From: UBA6263 sp049305865
Lineage (GTDB): Bacteria; Patescibacteriota; Gracilibacteria; Absconditabacterales; Absconditicoccaceae
Length of the DNA stretch: 64,000 nucleotides
NCBI GenBank assembly: GCA_049305865.1
Contig: JBAQPP010000041.1
Coordinates: forward strand, 1-64,000
Direction: 5' to 3'
Below, piece by piece: positions 56,845 to 64,000 of this stretch. The notes beneath the pieces are model-generated. The model was not told the DNA's origin, searched no databases, and saw nothing but the letters and a program-made list of their open reading frames with translations. Within the stretch, counting starts at the first letter, position 1. Every line of letters starts with the position of its first letter. The position numbers and the translations under genes were made by a program.

Positions 56845-56869
56845 AACAAAATTCATAATATAAAATCAT

Positions 56870-57544
56870 TTATTTACTATTTTTCATAGCTTCTTTCATC
56901 TGCTTATAATTTGATGCATTGATAGTTAAAGTTCAATCTTGATCTACAGATATGCTTATAAGATATTCTACATTTATGTCGGTTAAATCATTATTAGTAT
57001 AAATAATTCATTTCATACTATTTTTTATATCATCTCACATTTGATTCATAATATCGGGAGATTCTTTTTCTATTTCTTTAGCTTGCTGAAATTCTTTACT
57101 TACAGGTATACTAGCGAGTTGAGCAATTCTAGCTGCTTCTTCGACAGATTTTAAGTAATCTCATTTATAAACCAATATTACAGAATCAAATCATTCAGTA
57201 TCATTATCTATGGATGTAATTTTGGAAATATCCTGATCCAAACTCATTCATAATGGTTCGACTAGTCATAGATTCTTTGCTCGATCTGGTAATCATGCAA
57301 TTTTAATAGCTTCTACAAATTTCTTAGTATTTGAAATATCTTCAATAGAATAATTTCAAATATTTTGAGTCATTTCCTGTGCTTGTTCTTGAGTAATTTC
57401 TCAATTTATAAGCTTTTGCTGTATAACCATTATTTTTTCATTTGTATTGATGTCTTTATCATCAACACTTGTTGTTACATTACGGACACAACCAAATAGA
57501 ATCAAAAACAACCCAAAAAACACTATATAAATCAATTTTCTCAT
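56870..57544 (-). CDS. lipoprotein of unknown function
   Basis: 224 aa. It has a lipoprotein signal (KLIYIVFFGLFLILFGC, lipid on C19). The mature part is acidic and helical with INGEITQEQAQEMTQNIG, and the C-terminal half has strands with IISIDNDTEGFDSVILVYKG-like content. It is encoded 25 bases upstream of the CcdA fusion and likely shares its transcript, which suggests an envelope role. No enzyme motif is seen. Confidence 0.72.
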
Positions 57545-57619
57545 AAATAAACAAAAAATATAAAATACTGATTATACTTAAGATTTTTGACTCATTTTTC
57601 AACCCCAAAACAGGCTTTA

Positions 57620-57683
57620 AAATTTGTATTTCGAACGCCAAAATCATGTAAGGGATTTTGGATGAGAGAATTATAAATTTTGC
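57620..57683. repeat. 64-bp direct repeat, copy 1
   Basis: Identical to copy 2 over all 64 bases that I compared (AAATTTGTATTTCGAACGCC to AATTATAAATTTTGC). It contains the inverted repeat CCAAAATC...GATTTTGG. The 319-base gap 57545-57863 holds no gene. Confidence 0.9.
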
Positions 57684-57701
57684 ATACACGTATTACTTAG
57701 G

Positions 57702-57765
57702 AAATTTGTATTTCGAACGCCAAAATCATGTAAGGGATTTTGGATGAGAGAATTATAAATTTTGC
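57702..57765. repeat. 64-bp direct repeat, copy 2
   Basis: Period 82 with an 18-base spacer after copy 1. The gene-less gap upstream of pyruvate kinase thus has a tandem duplication. It runs straight into the inverted repeat at 57760. Confidence 0.9.
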
Positions 57766-57787
57766 TTGTAAAAATTTACAAGCAAAA
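57760..57787. repeat. perfect 13-bp inverted repeat
   Basis: TTTTGCTTGTAAA and TTTACAAGCAAAA flank AA. It could be a terminator-like hairpin, a dyad operator, or an insertion end, 77 bases before the pyruvate kinase start. Confidence 0.85.
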
Positions 57788-57863
57788 TTTGCAAAATAAA
57801 AATTTCCAGATATAATTATACAGAAGATTATTACCCCTTAATTTTTAATTTTAAGTTTAATAT

Positions 57864-58871
57864 ATGGCTTGAATAATAGTGAGTGTATGACCCACAACCA
57901 CAGAAAAAGATAAATTGCTCAAATTATATGAAAACTGAGTAAGAATTTTGAGATTTAATTTTTCTCATCGAAAACATGAAGATGTAGAAAAAATTTTAAT
58001 AAACATCAAAGAAGTTGAGAATCAATTAGCTTGAGATTTTTGCTTACTAGCAGATCTCAAATGACCAGGAATTAGAACTTGAGACTTACAAGAACCAGTT
58101 ACTTATAAATATGAAGAGACATTTAAAATAGTTACAAAAAAAAATCTAGTAGATAATCCCAAAACCATGTTTTGTGATTACAAAGATTTAATCAGAGATA
58201 TAGAAATCAATAAAAAAATAATAGTAGATTCTTGAATACTAGAATTGAAAGTCATAGAAAAAAATACAGATCACATCATAGTAAAATCACTTAACACAGC
58301 CACTATAACATCCAAAAGGCATATTAATCTACCATGAACATCAGTAAAATTACCAAGCCTAACAGACAAAGATAAAGAAGATCTTTTATTCGCGACTAAA
58401 AATCATTTTGACTACGTAGCGCTTAGTTTTGTAAGATGTAAAGAAGACATAGAAAATTTAAGAAAATATTTAAATGAAAATAAAATATTTAACATAAAAA
58501 TCATAGCAAAAATAGAAAATCAGGATTGAATAAATAATATTTCAGACATAATAAATGTTTCAGACGCAATAATGGTCGCAAGATGAGATCTAGGCGCAGA
58601 AATACCAATAGAAACCATACCAGATCACCAGATGAGATTAATAAAGAAAACTAAAACTAAATGAAAAAAAGTAATAGTAGCAACACAGATGCTTGAAAGT
58701 ATGATTATAAACCCAATTCCTACAAGAGCTGAAATAAGTGATATATTTTACGCAGTCATACAATGAGCAGATTATCTTATGCTTTCATGAGAAACATCAA
58801 TATGAAAACATCCTATAAAGTGTGTAAAAATAATGAATAAAGTAATTGCTGAAGCACAGAAATATATTTAA
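57864..58871 (+). CDS. pyk: pyruvate kinase (short form)
   Basis: 335 aa. It converts PEP and ADP to pyruvate and ATP. MAGIIVSVGPTTTEKDKLLK and ILRFNFSHRKHEDV start the barrel, DLKGPGIRTGDL follows, IIAKIENQDGINNISDI holds the catalytic lysine, and VARGDLGAEIPIE and VIVATQMLESMIINPIPTRA are classic. The C-terminal regulatory domain of about 130 residues is absent: the protein ends just after SGETSIGKHPIKCVKIMNKV. The barrel and B-domain remain, so catalysis is likely but not allosteric control. It supplies ATP downstream of the 3-phosphoglycerate made by the next genes. Confidence 0.93.
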
Positions 58872-58887
58872 AATACATAAACAAAAA

Positions 58888-59733
58888 ATGAGACAAAATT
58901 CTAACAACTTAGATCAAGATCAAAACTTAAAACAAACATGAGATAATTTATCATGAGAACTTTTTGAAAATCTAGATTATCAAGATAAAATGAAAGAAAA
59001 ACAAAAGAAATCAGATATATATACAATACAAGAAGTTTTCACATATTTATTTTGAACTGCCAATCTATGAAATTATTGTTGTTATACAAAAAATCCGCAA
59101 CAATGCACCGATTGATCAGATTTATACAGTATAATAAAATATAAATGAGAAGATTTGATAATAAAAGTATGATGTTGAGAATTCAATGAAGATGTATTTA
59201 AAACTTGATGAATATCAGAATTAAAGTGATTGCATCATACTCCAATACCATTATTTGTAGTGAATCAATCAGATAGCTATCTAGCAGATGAAGATACAAA
59301 AATGCTAAGAACAAAAAATCCAAAACAATACTTAGATAAATTCACCATAATAGTTGTATATAAAAAATGAAAAGCTGAGTTTCGTGGGTTTAAAAGCAGA
59401 AGAGATCAAATAAATTTCGGTGATATAAACATCAAAAGTTATGAAAATACTCTTAATGAATGAAGATTATCAATCCTACATAAAGAATTTCCGAATTGAC
59501 AATTTCAAGAATGCCTAAAAGTTATAGAAAAATTTCAAGAAATGGATTTTGAAAAATTTTATAATACAACCTACAAAAATCCACAATATTTAAATGAAAA
59601 TATGCACAAGGCTTTAGGCTGTTTTTGGAATATGTGAGTTTATAGAGTTTGAAGCTGAGTATGAGACACCAAAGCATATAAATCACTATATGATCTTATA
59701 AAATCATTTGATTTGCAACAAGAAAGATTTTAA
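58888..59733 (+). CDS. hypothetical protein, 281 aa
   Basis: No family recognised. It is soluble and mixed-charge, with a Cys-rich patch (LGNYCCYTKNPQQCTDGSD) near residue 60 and GCGEFNEDVF, then LHKEFPNGQFQECLKVIEK and a conserved-looking end NMGVYRVGSGVGDTKAYKSL. It lies between pyruvate kinase and the RuBisCO pathway, with 16-base gaps to both sides, so it is in the same transcription unit. A link to that metabolism is possible but unproven. Confidence 0.7.
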
Positions 59734-59749
59734 TAGTTTTAATATAATT

Positions 59750-60691
59750 ATGAGTTCTATATCTAAAATAATCAAAACGGCAAACGACATAAAAGCAATA
59801 AATATTCAATGAGCAACTAATATTGCAAAAGCAGCAATAGAAATTTTATGAAATGAAATTAAAAAAAACAAATTCTGATCTATCCAAGAATTTAATAAGT
59901 TTTTTAGTCAAGCAACTACCTTGTTGAAAGAAGCTAGAGAGACAGAACCCATGCTTTTTAACTGACTAAAATATTGTCAATCAGAGTACAAAAAACTTTT
60001 AAAACAGAAATTAAGTTTAAATAAAATACAGAATAGACTGAACAAAGCATGTAATTATTATTTAAATGAAATTATTGAAGAAGAAAAAATAAGACCTTTA
60101 ATCTGATCAAAACTTATAAAAAAATGATGTAATATAATGACACATTGTCATAGTTGATCAGTAGTTAATATACTTACTACAGCCCATAAACAATGAAAAC
60201 AAATTCACGTTTACAATACAGAAACTAGGCCATTGTATCAATGAAGAAAAACATCGAACGATCTAATAAAAGCTTGAGTCCCAGATACAATGATAACAGA
60301 TGATGCTGCTCCATTTTTTGTCGATAATTTATATGAATCTCACATAGATATAGATATGGTAATAATAGGTTCTGACGCAATCAAATTAAATGGTAATGTT
60401 TATAATAAAATTTGAAGTTTCTCAATATCCATGGCAGCTCGACATTCATGAATCCCAATTTATATTGTATGATCATTATTAAAAGTAGATACAGCAGATA
60501 AAGTAAAAATAGAAATAAGAGACGGTAAAGAACTACGATCAGATGCACCTAAATGATTAGAAATAATCAACTACGCTTTTGATATGGTGCCAGAAAAATT
60601 TATTACATGAATAATTACAGAATTTGGTATAATTAAACCAAAAGATTTAAAAAAAGCAGTAAAAAAACATTATCCACGGATGCTAAAATAG
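59750..60691 (+). CDS. ribose-1,5-bisphosphate isomerase (eIF-2B alpha-like)
   Basis: 313 aa. It turns ribose 1,5-bisphosphate into ribulose 1,5-bisphosphate, the RuBisCO substrate. The eIF-2B fold is shown by IMTHCHSGSVVNILTTAHKQ with the catalytic cysteine, VYNTETRPLYQGRKT, IIGSDAIKLNGNVYNKIGSF with the aspartate, and ARHSGIPIYIVG. It is sandwiched with RuBisCO and AMP phosphorylase, which is the key evidence for substrate rather than methylthioribose phosphate. Usual archaeal size is about 320. Confidence 0.9.
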
Positions 60692-60699
60692 TCATATAT

Positions 60700-60728
60700 T
60701 TGACAAAAAAAAGAAAACTAACTAAACT
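60700..60728 (+). promoter_or_regulatory. candidate promoter of rbcL
   Basis: A perfect TTGACA at 60700-60705 is followed after 17 bases by TAAACT at 60723-60728, 35 bases before the RuBisCO start. The -10 is weak. Confidence 0.4.
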
Positions 60729-60763
60729 TAAATATCTTTTAAATTTATTAATTACATAACACA

Positions 60764-62224
60764 ATGACAATTCAAGAACTTATAGAAAGTCTTAATCCTC
60801 ACCAGAAAGCATATATAAATATGGATCTTAAAGATCCTAAAAATTGAGATTATATGTTAGCTTGTTTTCATCTTATTCCTTGATGAAAATTAAATATTTT
60901 ACAAGCAGCATGTGAAGTATCTGCAGAGTCTAGTACTGGTACAAATTTTCTCGTACAGACTGAAACTTCTTATTCCAAAATGCTTAATGCCCTAGTTTAT
61001 AAACTTGATCTAGAAAAAAATTTAGTATGGATAGCTTATCCATGGAGATTATTTGATAGATGATGAAATGTCCAGAATATTTTGACATATATTGCATGAA
61101 ATGTCTTTTGAATGAAAGAAATACAAGCACTAAAAATCCTAGATGTATGGTTTCCACCGGCTATGATAGAACAATACGATTGACCCAGTTATACACTTGA
61201 TGATATGAGAGCATATTTAAATATTTATAATAGACCAATACTAGGAACCATAATAAAACCCAAGATGTGACTAACATCTGCTGAATATGCAGAAGTTGCA
61301 TATGATTTTCGAGTATGAGGTTGAGATTTTGTAAAAAATGATGAACCACAAGCAAATCAAGATTTCTGTCCTTATGATAAAATGGTAACCCATATCAATG
61401 AAGCTATGGCAAAAGCAGTCAAACAAACATGACAAAAAAAAGTACATTCATTCAACGTTTCTGCATCAGATTATGAAACAATGATTGCAAGATGTGAAAT
61501 GATAGTAAATTCATGAATGGAAAAATGATCATATGCGTTTTTGATAGATTGAACAACAGCAGGTTGGATGGCAGTACAGACACTTAGGAGAAAATATCCT
61601 GATGTATTTATACATTTTCATAGAGCATGACACGGTGCATTTACAAGACCAGAAAATCCAATATGATATACGGTTTTGGTTCTTTCCAAATTTGCAAGAC
61701 TAGCTTGAGCATCCTGAATTCATACAGGAACAGCATGAGTAGGTAAAATGGCTTGAACGCCAGAAGAAGATGTTACTGCTGCTCACAATATATTTTGATT
61801 ACAAGAAATGTGACATATATTTGAGCAGTCACGATGAACTATTCCAGAAAATGATGAAGATCGGGTAAAAGAAATTCAAGAAGATCATCACCAACATGTA
61901 ACATTAGATGATGATTCTCGAAGATGAATCAAAAAATGCTGTCCAATTATCTCATGATGACTCAATCCCACATTACTCAAACCATTTATCGATGTAATGT
62001 GAAATGTAGATTTTATAACCACAATGTGAGCTGGTTGTCATGCGCATCCATGATGAACAAAAAAATGAGCAACGGCTCTAGTACAATCGTGTGAAGCTTA
62101 TAATCAATGAATAGATATTCACGAATACGCAAAAGACCATAAAGAATTGGAAGAAGCAATTTGATTTTTTGAAAAAAAAGAGAATAAAGAATTAAGACAC
62201 GCAGCTAGAAGAGAATCAAACTAG
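60764..62224 (+). CDS. rbcL: RuBisCO large subunit, form II/III
   Basis: 486 aa. Carboxylates ribulose 1,5-bisphosphate to two 3-phosphoglycerates. GTIIKPKMGL holds the first active-site lysine, GGGDFVKNDEPQ the carbamylated K191, and HFHRAGHGAFTR the histidine region. GTAGVGKMAGTPEED (loop 6) and IISGGLNPTLLK follow. The TGA codons include the first and third glycine of GGGDFVK. Together with its neighbours it serves nucleoside salvage, not the Calvin cycle; no phosphoribulokinase is seen. The form II/III call is from sequence pattern and insertion length. Confidence 0.95.
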
Positions 62225-62284
62225 CATTAAAACAATTCAAAAGTTATCCTGCAATGGCAGGGTTTTAACATTTAAACAATATTT

Positions 62285-63790
62285 ATGTCAGAAGTATTCC
62301 ATGCAAAAACAAAATTAATCGACATTCAAGATGGTGAAGAATTGATTGTAGTTTTAAATCAACAAGAAGCTCGAGAATATGGTATCAACGCAATGGATAA
62401 AGTTTCTATTTTTTACAAATGAGAAGAAATAGTGCTTAACGTTGATCTTACCAATAATTTAGTAAAACCAGGTCAAGTATGATTTTTCAAAGATGTCTAC
62501 AAAAAATATAAAATCTGAGATAATCATATAGTTTGAATCTCATTCACAAAAAACAGCTCTTTGTCATTAGATTCCCTCAAAAAAGCTTTGCAATGAATCA
62601 AATTAAACTACAAAGAAATATTGGCTATCATGAAAGATATATCCACAAATCGTTTTACAGAAACACTTACAACATATTTTTCATCAATATGATTTTTTTA
62701 CAAATCCACTGATGAAGAAATGTATATGATGGCAAAAGCTATGGCAGAAACCTGAGAAATGTTAAAATTCAAATGAATAGTAGCAGACAAACATTGCATG
62801 TGATGAATACCAGGTAATGAAACTACGATGATTATGATCCCATTACTAGCATCACTATGAATCAAAATGCCAAAAACATTTTCAAAGTCTATCACAACAC
62901 CAGCAGCAACATGAGAATGTGTAAATGTACTTATGAATATATCATTTAGTAAAAAAGAGATAGAGAATCTTGTAAAGAAAGAGAATTGTTGTTTAGTCCG
63001 AGGTTGATGATTAGATCTTGCTCCAGCAGATGAACAACTTATCAAAGTAGCTTATCCTCTTAGTATGCAATCATATTCAAGGACAGTAATAAGTATTATG
63101 GCAAAAAAATATGCTATGTGAATCAATCATTCACTTGTAGATATTCCTATTTGACCAACTGCTAAAGTGCCAGACATGAAAACAGCAAATTGGTTAAAGA
63201 AAAAATATGAATATGTAGGTAGAAGACTCTGAATGAAAGTACATGTAGAAATCACAAAAGCAAATCAACCTATCTGAGCATGAGTATGACCAGCACTTCA
63301 AGTAAGAGAAGTTCTAAGAGTCCTTCAACAACACGAACTTAGACCTATAGATCTACAAAACAAAGCAGTATATTTATGTGCAAAAGTCATAGAACTTATC
63401 TGAATGGCAAAATGAAAAAAAGCATACGAGCTAGCTTATCAACAACTAAAGTCTGGTAAAGCATGGAAAAAGATGCAACAAATCATCAAAGCACAATGAT
63501 GAAAAAATCCAAACATAAAATCTGAGGAACTTAAACTATGAAAATACAAAAAAGAAGTAAAAGCAGAAAAAGACTGAAAAATAACAGCTATAAATTTGCA
63601 TCTTATAAACTCGACTACTAGAACTTTATGATCTCCTATAGACGAACAAGCATGACTTTATCTTCACAAAAAAATATGAGATAAAGTAAAAAAAACTGAT
63701 ATTATTTATGTAATGTACGCAAACGAAGAAGATAAAATCAAAATGGCATTAGATAATTTAAAATGAAAAAAAATGTACGAAATTAAATAA
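62285..63790 (+). CDS. deoA: AMP phosphorylase (DeoA-like, archaeal type)
   Basis: 501 aa. It phosphorolyses AMP to adenine and ribose 1,5-bisphosphate. An N-terminal domain of about 85 residues, absent from thymidine phosphorylase, begins MSEVFHAKTKLIDIQDGEEL. The catalytic part has DKHCMGGIPGNETTMIMIP, KTFSKSITTPAATGE, RGGGLDLAPADE and NAQPIGAGVG-like KANQPIGAGVGPAL. It follows RuBisCO by 60 bases. The cluster order is isomerase, RuBisCO, phosphorylase. A strong terminator follows. Confidence 0.93.
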
Positions 63791-63799
63791 TATTCAATA

Positions 63800-63832
63800 A
63801 AAAAACCAGCAATTAAATGCTGGTTTTTTTTA
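63800..63832. terminator. bidirectional terminator after AMP phosphorylase
   Basis: AACCAGCA at 63804-63811 pairs with TGCTGGTT at 63818-63825, followed by T-tract and preceded by A-tract. Confidence 0.85.
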
Positions 63833-64000
63833 TTATCCAATCTATTTGTTTTTTAAATTCACTGAAACTTATATCATTGTGTCTTACTCTATAAGCATAA
63901 TCAATTACTTCTTTGGGTCGATTCAAAATGGTAGTTAAACTTTTTCTTGCTGGAATATAAACTTTTTGAGATGAAGAAGATAAAAAAACATTTGGATCTA
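63813..64000 (-). CDS. C-terminal part of an unidentified protein
   Basis: The last 61 codons of a gene that continues beyond the window. The visible end reads DPNVFLSSSSQKVYIPARKS then LTTILNRPKEVIDYAYRVRH and NDISFSEFKKQIDWIIKKTS, I. Its TAA stop lies in the terminator stem. No family can be named from this tail. Confidence 0.55.
   Translation of the reverse strand, partial: DPNVFLSSSSQKVYIPARKSLTTILNRPKEVIDYAYRVRHNDISFSEFKKQIDWIIKKTSI

Noticed and set aside
57620..57765. Possible CRISPR array at the tandem repeats
   Set aside because: Only two copies, each 64 bases with an 18-base spacer, and no cas genes. A plain duplication fits better.
1..64000. Widespread pseudogenes caused by in-frame TGA
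   Set aside because: TGA sits at conserved glycine positions in essential genes, frames are otherwise intact, and no other inactivating changes are seen.
1..64000. UGA as tryptophan (table 4)
   Set aside because: TGG is in regular use for Trp and the TGA positions match Gly, e.g. Walker A and LSGGEQQ.

Overview
Organism. Almost every long gene here is readable only if UGA is a sense codon. With UGA read as glycine (NCBI table 25; stops UAA and UAG) the window resolves into about 60 closely packed genes. UGA falls on invariant glycines: the RecA, ClpC and ABC Walker A loops, the ABC signature LSGGEQQ, GDEGKGK of adenylosuccinate synthetase, and the RuBisCO active-site loop. TGG still encodes Trp, so this is not the UGA=Trp code. 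This code is known from Absconditabacteria (SR1) and Gracilibacteria (BD1-5) of the Patescibacteria/CPR. The AMP phosphorylase / R15P isomerase / RuBisCO set favours Absconditabacteria, but the window alone cannot settle it. DNA is AT-rich and Shine-Dalgarno motifs are largely absent.

Layout. 1-9000: the miaA 3' end, then a minus-strand block of an M23 peptidase and two giant membrane-associated proteins (1411 and 1037 aa). 9000-19300: sufS, an FtsQ-like protein, a divergent PAP2 protein, a CAP protein, purA, a 3D/PG-binding protein, an LRR protein and alr. 19300-27900: clpC, an S24 repressor, an IVS-type four-helix protein, recA, a His-rich M23 protein, and several genes that spell glycine with GGN. 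27900-41300: a glycosyltransferase, a divergent MurL/MurD pair, CtpA, small enzymes, dnaA, trpS, an SLH protein and ruvB. 41300-48870: an apparent regulon, with a histidine kinase and response regulator, a b5-type lipoprotein, a membrane-fusion/ABC/permease exporter and a Met-rich secreted protein. Three promoters share an identical operator geometry. 48900-57550: phosphoesterase, tRNA-Arg(GCG), gatB carrying an in-frame dispersed repeat, an M23 remnant, a thioredoxin-CcdA fusion and a lipoprotein. 57550-63790: pyruvate kinase, then R15P isomerase, RuBisCO and AMP phosphorylase.

How they fit. The last block turns AMP into 3-phosphoglycerate and, with glycolytic enzymes outside the window, ATP through pyruvate kinase. 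PurA supplies AMP from IMP. Alr, MurL/MurD, FtsQ-like, 3D, M23, CtpA and SLH proteins point to a peptidoglycan wall with an S-layer. The regulon resembles an envelope-stress or metal-stress response, but its signal is unknown. All translations were made by eye; no database search was run.
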